DNA from: Ashinkailepas kermadecensis
Taxonomy: Eukaryota > Arthropoda > Thecostraca > Neolepadidae
NCBI GenBank assembly: GCA_034440615.1
Contig: JAOTOM010004737.1
Span: 186,001-250,000, forward strand
Direction of reading: 5' to 3'
Length of the DNA stretch: 64,000 nucleotides
Position 1 is the first letter of the stretch, and the number at the start of each line of letters is the position of its first letter. This document shows, in pieces, positions 28,257-39,884 of the stretch. Under the pieces are notes generated by a model. It was given only the letters and a program-made list of their open reading frames with translations, had not been told where the DNA came from and made no database searches. Position numbers and translations under genes: made by a program.

Positions 28257-30657
28257 TTTTCATCTTCCTGTTTGTGCACCTGAGTTCCTGAAATGTCCTA
28301 TTTATGCGGGCAGAATAGAGACACGAACTGTGCAGAGGCACAGTTTGCGGGCTATGTGAGCTCAGCCGACACGTGCTGGATGGCAGCGCGTGAGTAGGTT
28401 TTCTTGTTACAGGCTAACGTGAGGCATTAGCAACCCCTCCCGACCTGTGGCTCGCCATGGTCAGGCGTCGATGGAGGAAATGAACGTCGGCGCACCTGGT
28501 GCTGCGATTCCTCGAGCAACGCGCAGACCCATTATCCCATTATCGCCATTATCCCATTCGCCCCATTATCGCTGTCCCAGCGCCGTCACACGAAGTACGC
28601 CGGGAAAGAAAGAAAAAAGTTGAATATCAGCCGGTTGTTGGCATGGTGGCAGGGGTATTTTGGCAGTGCAGTTTCCAACGCTCGTTGATAGTGCCAAGTC
28701 AGTACATCAAATGAACGAATTTCGCTCGCACAAGTATACTTTAGTGTGCAATTTTGTATTCAAACAAGGCGGAATTGCATCAGGAAGAGCATCTTGCTAA
28801 AACATCTTGAATCGGCTAAGTTTAGCCTTCGACGTGTGCACGAAGCCGTTGTCTGCCACACAAATGCAGGGGTGGAGGCATGGAATTAACGCAACTTTCG
28901 GAAATACAATCTAAAATCGGCAACTTTTCGCCCACGTTATATCTTTGTGCTGGTTAATTCCTCGTGCGTCGGTACGTCCATTTAGATGGTGTCTTCGTTA
29001 TTTCCATTTAGCTAGTAGCTTACTGGCTATGTCTTGCCTGCCCCTTGTATATACCCTGCACAGATTTTCGAACTTTTCTTTCATCGGAAAATATTTCACA
29101 CTACGCTGAATCGAATTCCGTTTTCCGCGAGCAAATCGGACCAGCAGTTCTCGACATTACAAGGAGGCGAATACTTCCCTCCCATATCCATGAAGGTGTC
29201 CTTTCTATATCGATGCAGGAACAGGATTGCCACCATATGCTCATCTCGTCATCTGTCGGCAGACGTGCATCAGCAATGTCACGGACTTCCCAAGTGTGCC
29301 AAAACAACATTGTCAGTTGTCTAGTTGAGTACGACGTGACCACGGCCCACGGGCGCCCCCTGACTAACGAGATTCTGAAGAGCCGCAACCACTGCCACTA
29401 ACAAGCTTGTCAGCCGCTTCTTTGAGTGAGGGCCTCTGCAGAAACCAGAATCATCGTATTCTAGACAAGCGACCCCAGGCTAGGAGGAGACAATGCGAGA
29501 CACAATTGCGAGAGTAGCTCTGTGCATGGGTGTAGCCACGGTTTCGAATTTTTTTTTTTTGGGGGGGGGGGGGGCAAACCAGGTACGCGATAAATTTGAA
29601 CAAGATAGATCAATCTTGCCTACATCGCATACTTGTTTAGTTTTCCTCGCATGCTAGACGTACCACATAACAGTGTTCGAAGAATCCTAAAATCTGGAAT
29701 GTACCTAGTTAAGTGCCATATTTTGATGTTGCTGTTTCAAAACAACTGGCATATGATATTATGCACTAATTGTCATAATATCAACCAAAATTGTCAACCC
29801 AAACGTTGACAGTTTTGTTGAAAATTTCAAGTATGCATAGCAATGCTAAGTAACAAGTATTTTTAGTAAAAAGCTAGTCTGTACCATGAACTAAACCAGT
29901 ATGAACTGGGCGGCTTGGAAATTACCTACAGCGACGTTCGCGCGATCACGAGTGACCTACTTACCCATGACTTACCTTTAGCCACACGACTGGCTGAGAA
30001 GCAGAATTATCATGGAATTATCTATAGGCAATGCCCAATTGTCTGCTGCAATCAGCTGGTTAAGTCCAGAACGATCCAAGGCCGTGAAAATGCAAACAAA
30101 TCGACCGGAACACCAACCCCAACCGGTGCCACCGACGACTAGAGATGGCAGAAGTTACTCGAATGTGCGCCCAGGGTGCAGGCCTGAGGGCCCCGGGTCC
30201 GGCTTCATTTAGTTTGCTTATGTGCTAAGAATATCTATAATAAATAGTTTATTTCCTAGACTGAAAAATAGAGTAGCCTGAATCCGCTATTTCGTTTGGG
30301 AAGTGGATGCTAATACCCCATCTTGCTAATCTTACTGAATACTGATCTTACTGAAGGCTCGCCCCTGATAGTGGACATGCGGTGCTACGCTCCCTCCCCA
30401 TTCACGTGGTTTCGAATTCACTATTCGGATATATGCACATCGTTTTGTTGCACGCACTGAGAGGACTTCATTGCTCTTTTTGATGCGACCATTTGGTGAC
30501 GTACATGATGCGACTATTTAGTGACGATACTGTGCATGTTATGCACGTGCAGGATCAGTGTGATCACGTGACATTCGCCGTCGGGTCGTTCGTCGGCCGC
30601 CAGACTGCGTTTATCCGTGCTGGCGTGGGCGCTGGCGTGAATGAGTGCGTGCCAACT
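28257..30657. other. No gene seen
   Basis: Unique sequence with T- and G-runs at 29550-29574. Open frames of 95-118 codons around 29034-29401 overlap in several frames and carry no recognised motif. Confidence 0.5.
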
Positions 30658-30960
30658 GGTGTAATGCGGTGATAGTTCCACCTCAACATCGGTACCGGAC
30701 GACCCCTGCATAGTTTGTCGGGGCCCTCAAGCCTCTTGGCGTGATGCGGTGCATCGGACCTCAGCATCGGTGCCAGACAATCCCTGCATATAGTCTGTCG
30801 GGTCCTCAAGCCTCGAGGCGTGATGCGGTGACAGTTGCACCCCAACATCGGTGCGAAATGACCCCTACCTTTAGTGTCTCTCGGGGCCTTCAAGCTTCGT
30901 GGCGTGATGCGGTGACAGTTTCACCCCAACATCGGTGCCGGTAGACCTCTACCTATCTAC
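30658..30960. repeat. About 80-bp tandem repeat, 4 copies
   Basis: Units start with GGCGTGATGCGGTGA and contain CAACATCGGTGCC and a CTCAAGC motif. Starts at 30658, 30738, 30817 and 30901 give spacings of 79-84 bp. Confidence 0.85.
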
Positions 30961-31111
30961 CTATAGTATCCCCTGTCCGGTGTCGGTCGTCAAGTTGGTC
31001 ATGGTTGCCTATAGCGTCCCCTGTCTAGTACAGGACGTACAGTTGGGCATGGCTACCTATAGCGTCCCCTGTCCAGTACAAGACGTACAGTTGGGCAGGG
31101 CTACCAATAGC
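30960..31111. repeat. 48-bp tandem repeat, about 3 copies
   Basis: Units starting CTATAGCGTCCCCTGTC at 30960, 31009 and 31057, directly after the 80-bp array. Confidence 0.85.
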
Positions 31112-33728
31112 GATCCTGCTTTTAAACACAATTAAGTTGCTAGCAGTGAACTCAAATTGCATCGATGGAATACTCCAGCAAGTATTTGAAGTGGATAGTG
31201 GAAGTGGAGTGAAGTGGAGAGTATTGCAGTGGAAATGGAAGCAGGCTACTGAAGCCAAAATGTCCGTTAAGTTCACATGTCAAAATGTCCGTTAAGTTCA
31301 CATGTCAAAATGACACACCCTTGTCAGGTGACATCAAAAAAATCCCGACGGTATAACTCCTTGACCGTTGACCTGATCTTTCTTTTAAAAATAGCACAGC
31401 TGGATTCGGCGCATCAGATAACCTCACACAATTATTGTCATCAAAATATAAAATATTGGGTGTTATGCTCTTGTCCATTTGTCGTGGAGTGGGCCTTCTA
31501 GATAATGCTGCACCGCATGCGGGCGTGTATTGCAGAACAGTGTAGCTTGTTGCGTGCCGCGATGGAGCCCGATCGGTCTAATGTCGTATTCAAAGGGTTA
31601 AAGTGCATATGGGCAAGTCGAGCTGTCCCGACTGAGGCAGGCCAAGCCGCCATACTAGTAAACTCTCATGACTTTTTTTTGTTGAAGCCCAGTAGGAGAA
31701 TAGGCCTGCTTTCGTCATACTTTCTCCACTTAGAAGTATATCCGATCTTGAGATTGTGCTTTTTATCCGCTTACATCGCAACCATTCTTCCGAAGCACTC
31801 ACAGCCTTCGTTCAAAGAAGGAGTTTTTGCATCGACATCGCCAGGGCTTGTACAGCTTCCCATGCGGTCCCTACTGAACCACTGGATGGCGTGCCCGGCC
31901 TGTTCAGAGGAACTGTGTGTGCTTTATCGACGCTTTTAGCGGAACAATTTGGTGAATGTACCGCAGCTGGAGCTTCTCATCTCTTCATGCATGCCCTTAT
32001 CTTTGAAGGCACATCGATATCGGAACACCACGATATATGTCCCCATGGATGACGGGCGGCACGACTTTGAACCATGCTGCGCTGTCAACACTTGTCCGCG
32101 CTCTTTGAGCGTTCCTATTGGATTGGCGCCTTTTACCTGTCGACATTGCTTTCACCTCGGAGCAGGCAACTTCCGCATGCTGTGGGGTTCACAAATCTAG
32201 AATAGAATCGTGTAGGGGAAGTGGTTGAATTTTGAACCCGGCTGGCGCGCATTACCATATACGGTGCTGGCAAACAACCAACAGAAATAGAGCAACTTTT
32301 GATTCAGTGATACTCGGAATTCGCCCTCAGGCGTGATCTCAGAACAAGGTATGAGCGCCACGGCGTGCGTCACTTCAGCAATACCTCAGGGCAAGGTCGC
32401 GTACCTCAGCAATAGTACGCAACTGGGAGTCCAGCCGTATGAAGAAGCGCCAGATGCTGAAAGGCAGACACCTCAAGTGTGAATTATGGTCGACGTTTTT
32501 GTGTGGAAAGCCCACATTCTGACTTTTTGTGAGGTGCCTAAGTAACTAAGCTTTACTGAAATGTGAATATGACGGTGTTCATCAGTACATCAGATTTGCA
32601 ACTAAAGGCGTATCTCGTACTATTCTAAACCAATAAGAAACAGTGGTTTTCGTATTTAAATCTGAGCCCGTGCATTGTCATTTTAATTCCGATTGCTCCA
32701 TTATCTTGAGTTAGGCCCACCTTGGCCAAGTTACCTTACTTTCAGAATGCAACTGACTATGCAAATCCAGATTATTTGTCAGCACGCATGTTGAAGTCGT
32801 CGTCTTCCGATCATTTCCCGGCTTAGATGTGCAGATTTTACGTGTGTGTGCGAAATGCGTCCGCATCTCCAGCGTAGCCGGTGTAGCCACCTATATGGCA
32901 GCCTCCCGCCTGCTGGTGGTATCCAATCAATAAAACCGTGTGCCAACGCCGCAACAACTGTACCCCGCGCGCCGCCGGTCCGCACGGCGACCCGGACCTC
33001 GGCGGCGGCCGGCCTGGTAGTGGCCACTCCCTGGCTGCTGGCGCTGCGCTGGCTGCTGGCGCTGCGCTGGCTATTGGGGCTGGCGACGGTGACAGGGCGG
33101 GGCGCGATATGTTATGTATCGCGATATGCGCGATATGTTGTACGCGCGCCACTTGTTGTGTTCCACTGAGCTGGAGAGCACACGTGGCTTTCCGGAGTAG
33201 GAACCCGGCGGCTTCTGCATTCGAAATATCGCCAGGAAAAACTACGGAGAGCCGTCTCTTGTGCAAGAAGATCACTTCAGTTCAGCGAGACTACTGCAAG
33301 GCTTCCGTTATATAATTATTCCAAATCTTGGCACAAGGGTGGGCCACGCGGATTTGGGCAACACTTCGTTCACATTAACATGCGCGTTAGAAGGGATGTG
33401 GTAAAATCCACCTCCTCCATTTTTTTTGGGGGGAGGGGGGTAAATATCTCCAAAATCAAGAAAGTGACGGGTGTCATTGTATGTCTTCCTTCAAATAGGA
33501 ATCTATCGCGTTGGTTAAGTAAAGGCATAATAAAATTGGTCGAACATCTACGTACAAAATGATAAACGTGCAAAGTACAACGTACCGGACCAAATGGTGT
33601 GTGAAAATCGTCGGCGAGGCATACAAAGTTCAATTGGATAATATCAGACACAAAAGCCATAATGCACATGCACAAAACTAGGAAAGAATTTGGCTTAAGA
33701 AGTAATTTCGATGTCAACTATGCATCTG

Positions 33729-33730
<2 letters not shown>
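31112..33730. other. No confident gene; CpG-rich patch at about 32930-33140
   Basis: A 144-codon ATG frame at 31505-31939 has no recognised motif. The CpG-rich patch contains a doublet TGGCTGCTGGCGCTGCGC. It lies about 2.3 kb upstream of the receptor exon and could hold a 5' exon or promoter, but nothing in it shows this. Confidence 0.4.
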
Positions 33731-33809
<79 letters not shown>

Positions 33810-33822
33810 ACCTCTCTCTCTA
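33731..33822. repeat. (CT)n microsatellite
   Basis: CT dinucleotides with a few CCCT and CCTA interruptions. Confidence 0.95.
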
Positions 33823-35390
33823 TGTGGCTCTATATGTACATTGGTCGTTCCATGTTCCTTCGTGTTCTGCTGGCGTTTCTCTGATGCTCGTCTGGGGTAG
33901 TGTTTGCTGGGATTCATTGTTTTTTGTGTGATTTATGTGGGAACGCAGCGCTGGTCCAGCTCGGTCATTGGCGTGGCCGTGGCTATCGGTGCAACACAGG
34001 AGACAGTGTGTTTGCGCCTGTTCGGGATCGGCATTGGGCAGTATGTTGCGACCGTCGCCTGCCACTGACTTCTTCCTGTATGCCTTGCACTACGGATGCC
34101 GTTCAAATTATTGCCTTGCATTCGTCAAATGCTGTTTGGGATCGAACCGCGGCCCTTCGAGCTGGACATCAGGCGGCTTCACGTGTGCACTAGCGGAAGT
34201 AATCGTCATGACATCCCAATGGCGAGGTCAGGGCATAATAATTACGTTGATCAGAAAGCTTTTAGTCTGTAGATTGGACCAATTTATGATATCAATAAAC
34301 AAACAGAGTAGGTTCAGTTACCTAATACAAGTTTTTGGACTAGTAACAGCTTGTTTATGCACAAACTCTGAAAATGTACACCCACATCCGCGCCTGGGAC
34401 GTCATCTAGTCGGAAATCTGGAAGTCAGACCAAGCGAGCCTGACTTCGGAAGTAAACTCGATGACAACAGCTGTTTGTCGAATTCAGCGGTCTTCAAATG
34501 CCAAATTTCCGAGCACTTGACCACTCTGATCAATATCGCCAGCCAACTTTAACTGCAGTAAGTGATTGGCCCTTTATGATAGCTGGGACGAATCATAATC
34601 CACGTTTCAAAAAATGACGTCATTATTTGTGCTCTGATTGCATCATTTACAGCTGAAATATGTCAGGCGAGCGAACAAACAAGTTTGTCTCAGATGCGCA
34701 TATTTTGGACGTGTTGCGGTCTTTTGGGTGCTGTAAACAATTCATGTTTTGTTCTTTCTTGCGTGTATGATATTCAAAGGCAAGGATCAATTGCCCTCCC
34801 CCCACTGTATGGGTTATTCAGGTAGGAGTAGAGCAACATTTAAAAACGGAGCCACGTATGGCGCGGTACAGCGGATGCCGTTACAACTGTAAACAACCCG
34901 CTTGTAAAGTGGAGAAAATTTAATATTTTCGGGAGCATCAAGAGGGAATCGTAGCATCTGGAAATGATGTATTTCAATATTTATTCATAATACAGGTACT
35001 TCACAGCCATAAAATGAAACGTAAAAGGACAAATATTCATCCGCAGGATATATACTACCACTTTCACCCTAATATTGCATATTTGCTGGTAATCCAACGG
35101 CAAATTTATGTTCTATCCGACAACTCCTACTTCCCGGCCATGGTGCCAAATGCGGCCAGATTGGCTAGTTGTTTCTGTGAATTGAGCGCTTCTTTCAAAC
35201 AGTGCCACAATTTGAATATGTTGGTTAAGTTTAATATTGAATTGATTACTTCATAGTTAAAACTTCTTGGACATTCCATATATACAGATAAAGTACATAT
35301 ATTTCAATGATATGCCCTTCATACAAGACGAAGTCATCGACATTGCATCCCGGTGCTTATTGGCCGTCGTGAAAAGGGCTATCGGCGACT
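33823..35390. other. No gene seen
   Basis: Region upstream of the receptor exon. No core promoter could be assigned with confidence. Confidence 0.5.
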
Positions 35391-35402
35391 TGTGTTGCAG
35401 GT
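35391..35402 (+). promoter_or_regulatory. Candidate 3' splice site before the first coding exon
   Basis: TGTGTTGCAG/GT ends 27 nt upstream of the receptor ATG and would fit a 5' UTR intron. The pyrimidine tract is short, so this is tentative. Confidence 0.35.
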
Positions 35403-35427
35403 TTGCCGCGGGACATGGGCAGTCGGA

Positions 35428-36045
35428 ATGCTGCTACTGCTGGGCTCGCTTTTGCTGCTGATCTGCACTGCTGACGCTGCTGACGCCGCCGACGATACTG
35501 ATACTGTTGACGCTTCTGACATTGCCTACATAGCTGACGCTGCTCACGGTGCTGGCACTGCTAACGCTGCTGACACAGCTCACGCTCTTGACACGGCTCG
35601 CTCTGCTGGCCCTGCTGACACTGCTGACGCCGCTGATGCTGCTGACGCCGCTGACACTGCTGACGCCGCTGACACTGCTGACGGCGCTGACACTGCCGAC
35701 GGTGCTGACGCTGCTGACGCCGCTGATGCTGCTGACGCCGCTGACGCCGCTGATGCTGCTGACGCCGCTGACACTGCCGACGGTGCTGACGCCGCTGACG
35801 CCGCTGACACCGCTGACGGCGCCGATGAGGTGGCCGGCGGCGCGTCTCCAGCGGACGGCCGTCGGCCGCTGACCGTGCTGGGCCTGTTCGACATGCCGCC
35901 GGCGCGCCACGCCCGCTGCTGCGACGGCAGGACGGCCGACCAGGCGCGCTCCGAGCTGGCCGCTGCCCGCCTGGCTGTGCGGCACGTCAACCGGCGCCAC
36001 CTGGTGCCCGGCTACCGGCTGCAGCTGATCACCAACAACACCAAG
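35428..36045 (+). CDS. GABA-B-type metabotropic receptor (subtype 3-like), first coding exon
   Basis: Class C G-protein-coupled receptor that binds GABA at the cell surface. ATG 35428 opens a hydrophobic signal peptide (MLLLLGSLLLLICTADA). Residues 18-140 are almost wholly Ala-Asp with Thr and Gly, encoded by short tandem repeats. From residue 147 the ANF-receptor/Venus-flytrap ligand-binding domain begins with PLTVLGLFDM, then ELAAARLAVRHVN, PGYRLQL and ITNNTK. This matches the start of invertebrate GABA-B receptors (GLFxx, ELxAAxLAVxHVN, LPGYxLxLxTNDT). The exon ends at AAG/GTAGGC in phase 0. Exon 2 starts in the same phase with CSPGVGVDAFF, which is the sequence expected next. An ATG at 35415 in another frame makes a 19-codon upstream frame overlapping the true start. 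The Ala/Asp stretch is not expected in the family and looks like a repeat expansion. Other class C receptors are less likely because of the exon 2 match. Later exons are outside the window. Confidence 0.82.
35468..35823 (+). repeat. In-frame GCTGAC repeat encoding Ala-Asp
   Basis: Imperfect 9- and 15-bp units such as GCTGACGCCGCTGACACTG lie wholly inside the first coding exon. Frame is kept throughout, and the stretch encodes about 110 residues of AD, ADT, ADG and ADA. Confidence 0.9.
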
Positions 36046-36490
36046 GTAGGCTGTGACACCAACAGCACCAAGGTAGGCCTCTGCTGCTGCAGCTGATCAC
36101 CAACAACACCAAGGTAGGCTGCGACACCAACAGCACCAAGGTAGGCCTCTGCTGCTGCAGCTGATCACCAACAACACCAAGGTAGGCTGTGACACCAACA
36201 GCACCAAGGTAGGCCTCTGCTGCTGCAGCTGATCACCAACAACACCAAGGTAAGCTGCGACACCAACACCAAGGTAGGCTGTGACACCAACAACACCAAG
36301 GTAGGCCGCTACTGCTACAGCTGGTCACCAACAACACCAAGGTAGGCCGCCACACCGACAACAGCAAGTTAGACCGCCACACAAACACACTAAATTAGGC
36401 CGCGACACCAACAACACCAAGGTAGACCGCCAGGCCAGCAACATCAGAATAGGCCACCACCCCAATAGCACCGAGGTAGGCCCCACACCA
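36019..36490 (+). repeat. Tandem array of the exon 1 end and its 5' splice site
   Basis: A 68-bp unit holding the exon end (GCTGATCACCAACAACACC), AAG/GTAGGC, and a 27-nt half-copy with a second AAG/GTAGGC repeats at 36019, 36087, 36155 and 36223, then decays. Donor-like GT sites lie at 36046, 36073, 36114, 36141, 36182, 36209, 36250, 36274, 36301, 36342, 36422 and 36476. From the receptor frame, donor 2 adds nine codons in frame; donors 3 onward pass TGA at 36094-36096. Confidence 0.9.
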
Positions 36491-36882
36491 ACAAAAACAA
36501 GTTAGGGCTACCTCGGTGCAATAGGAGTAACCTTGTATGCTATCATATGATAGTATGCTACTACTACTACTGCTACTACTGCTACTCTTATGGTATATTA
36601 TACAATGCACGATAGTGTACTATAGCATAGTATGCAAAGGTCCACAGTCTGTTCCATAGTATAGAACAGGATGAGAAAACAGCGCCCATTGCTGGTACAA
36701 TATGCCGTGTTTATGAGAAGAACGAAGACGTGTTCTTGAACTGAAGAGAGTGCAATTAATGTGATGCAGGGTATCATGTCACATACGCATGATCAGTTGT
36801 CACTATAGCACATCGTTTCCACATCGTTCCTGAACAGGTTTTATCGAAGCTAACCGATGTAAGGTTCTAAAGGTTGAAGTGG

Positions 36883-36938
<56 letters not shown>

Positions 36939-37604
36939 TTTTATATATTTATTTATGTGCGTGTGTGTGTGTGTGTACGTGGCCGTGTGTGCTTTGCATA
37001 TGAGCGCTTTCACCATTGCGGATGCCAAGCTTCCTAGCCAATTCCGAGCATAAACCTCAAATTGAGGTTTGTCTCCTCTTCATATCTTCACGGCTCAAGC
37101 GCATTAGCGTGTTAACGTCTAAGAGATGGACGTCGTAAACAAATAATTAACCTTATTTGCAGCCACCAAGCTTATTAAGCGCAACTTGTCATATATGGTT
37201 GTGCGGAATTAATTAGGTATGCAATTTAGGCGCGAGAATATTCGTCGTGATGCCACTGTATCTGCCTTTACAAAACAGCGCTATAACAGACGGTTTTTCG
37301 TCAGCATTTCGCACATATCTCTGGCACCACCGGTCCGACACCAACACCGCAATGCCAGTATGACTCTTCACAGCACACTGACGCTATCAGTTTGACATGT
37401 CACACCGCCAGTTCTTCACACCATCCCGATACCACCGCGCCCTTCACGATTCACCAGCCCGACCACTCAGGATCGCTGCCAGCCTGTCACCTGGGCTCTC
37501 CTCATCACACCTGGCATCGCCCCTTCGAATTACTTCAGCACAGGCATATTCTGGTCGGTGTGCGCTTCGTCCAGCTTGATGGCGTCTAGTTCCGCGCCGA
37601 CTTG
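36491..37604. other. Intronic sequence, no gene
   Basis: Holds a short CTA-rich stretch (36548-36586), a (TA)n tract at about 36885-36930 followed by a T-run, and a GT-run at 36959-36976. Confidence 0.6.
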
Positions 37605-38856
37605 CCTCGCTTCCCGGGCCCGACTGTAACCCGACTCGTCTCGCCTCCCGGACCGACCGTAATCCGCCTCGTCTCGCTTCCCGGGCCCGACTATAACCCG
37701 ACTCGTCTCGCCTCCCGGACCGACCGTAATCCGCCTCGTCTCGCCTCCCGGGCCGACTGTAACCCGACTCGTCTCGCCTCCCGGACCGACCGTAATCTGT
37801 CTCGTCTCGCCTCCCAGACCGACCGTAACCCGACTCGTCTCGCCTCCCGAGCCAACCGTAACCCGACTCGTCTCGCCTCCCGGGCCGATTATAACCAGAG
37901 TCGCCTCCCGAGCCGATTATGACCCGACTGTTCTCGCCTCTCGGGCCGACTGTAACCCGAATCGTGCCGCCTCCCGGACCGACTATAACCCGCCTCGTCT
38001 CGCCTCCCGGACCGACCGTAACCCGACTCGCCTCGCCTCAAGAGCCGACTGTAATCCGCCTCGTCTCGCCTCCCGGGCCGATTGTAACCCGACTCGTCTC
38101 GCCTCCCGGACCGACCGTAACCCGACTCGCCTCGCCTCCAGAGCCGACTGTAATCCGCCTCGTCTCGCCTCCCGGGCCGACTGTAACCCGAATCGTGCCG
38201 CCTCCCGGGCCGACTATAACCCGCCTCGTCTCGCCTCCCGGACCGACCGTAACCCGACTCGCCTCTCCTCCAGAGCCGACTGTAATACGCCTCGTCTCGC
38301 CTCCCGGGCCGACTGTAACCCGACTCGTCTCGCCTCCCGGACCGACTGTAACCCGACTCGTCTCGCCTCCCGGACCGACCGTAACCCGACTCGCCTCGCC
38401 TCCAGAGCCGACTGTAATCCGCCTCGTCTCGCCTCCCGAGCCGACTGTAACCCGACTCGTCTCGCCTCCCGGACCGACCGCAACCCGACTCGCCTCGCCT
38501 CCAGAGCCGACTGTAATCCGCCTCGTCTCGCCTCCCCGGCCGACTGTAACCCGAATCGTCTCGCCTCCCGGGCCGACTGTAACCCGACTCGTCTCGCCTC
38601 CCGGACCGACTGTAACCCGACTCGTCTCGCCTCCCGAGCCAACCGTAACCCGTCTTGTCTCACCTCCCGGGCCGATTATAACCCGAGTCGCCTCCCGAGC
38701 CAATTGTGACCCGACTGTTCTCGCCTCTCGGGCCGACTGTAACCCGAATCGTGCCGCCTCCCGGGCCGACTATAACCCGCCTCGTCTTGCCTCCCGGACC
38801 GACCGCAACCCGACTCGTCTCGCCTCCCGGGCGGACTGTAACCCGACTCGGCGTCG
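37605..38856. repeat. 33-bp minisatellite, about 38 copies
   Basis: Units contain CGACTCGTCTCGCCTCCCGG and CCGACTGTAACC. Variant units (CCAGAGCCGACTGTAATCCG; CGAATCGTGCCGCCTCC) recur in the same order, which suggests higher-order multi-unit duplication. Frames are open because 33 is a multiple of three. Confidence 0.95.
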
Positions 38857-38879
38857 CCGATTGCCGGCCGCGGTGGGAC

Positions 38880-39220
38880 AGTATCGGCACACATAGCGCT
38901 CCGCCGAGTTGGACACACGGCGCGGGCGGCGAAACTCATCCGGCCCGGCACGACCACCCTGGGAGCCGGGAGGGGGCGGCGGCGCCCCGGGAGCGGCCGG
39001 CGCCGCCGCCGGCGCGTCGCTCGCTCGTGTCGGCGACATCACTCTCAGGCGACAGGTCGTGCCCGGCCGGCTCGGCTGCGGGCTTGGTTCGTGTCGGCTG
39101 TCGCGCGCGCCGGCGCCCGGCCGGCCGAGGTGGAGCCGGCACGGAGGTTCCGCCGAGCCGGCCGAGGTGGAGCCGTCACGGAGGTGCCGCCGCCGGCGCC
39201 ACTCTATTTCAGCTGCCGTG
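38880..39220. other. CpG-rich island in intron 1
   Basis: Very high C+G and CpG density directly after the 33-bp array. On the minus strand a Pro/Ala-rich frame ends with AERYVCRYCP, a CxxC pair like half a zinc finger. No partner His residues or splice signals are clear, so no exon is called. Confidence 0.4.
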
Positions 39221-39237
39221 TCCCCACATGCCGTGGC

Positions 39238-39474
39238 ATGTGGGGATATTGCACGACATAGCATGACATGACATGACATGACATGACATGTGGGGATATT
39301 GCACGACATAGCATGACATGACATGACATGACGTGACATGACATGACATGACGTGACATGACATGACGTGACATGACATGACGTGACATGACATGACGTG
39401 ACATGACATGACGTGACATGACATGACGTGACATGACATGACATGACGTGACGTGACATGACATGACGTGACCT
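39238..39474. repeat. Pentanucleotide ACATG/ACGTG array
   Basis: Units of TGACA with regular C-to-G variants (GACATGACGTGACATGACAT), interrupted by a repeated segment TGTGGGGATATTGCACGACA. Confidence 0.93.
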
Positions 39475-39880
39475 GCCATGGCATGCATAGTCGCATCCGC
39501 AAGCATGCTTCACACGGCGTGCATACCCTATTGCATCTATGAGTAATGCGCGACCAATGGCTTTACAGCGGTTAGCCAAATGCTGGATGTCAGTCAGATA
39601 TCAGATGTCCGTCAGATGTCTTGAGTGGCCGAATGGTCAGCTAACTGACCCGCCCTGGGGTGGGAGCGATGTCGGAGTCGTGAGCTCGCGTCAACACATC
39701 TCCGGGATTGTTCCCGGCTGACAAATGCTGTTACCAGGCCTGCGACAGGCTTTGATTGTGTGACCAGGCGCCGACTTTGTCTCGGCCGGCTCTTACACGT
39801 GGGACGGTACTCGCCGCGCCATGGCATTGACGCCCACCCACCAACGCCCACGGCATCGAGTTCACCGGCACGCTCGGCTC
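39475..39880. other. Intronic sequence, nothing recognised
   Basis: Contains a small doublet, GTCAGATATCAGATGTCCGT, near 39593-39620. Confidence 0.5.
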
Positions 39881-39884
39881 TTAA

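Noticed and set aside
38880..39220. Zinc-finger exon on the minus strand (YVCRYC)
   Set aside because: Only one CxxC pair, no His pair, no clear splice sites, and the frame continues into the 33-bp array.
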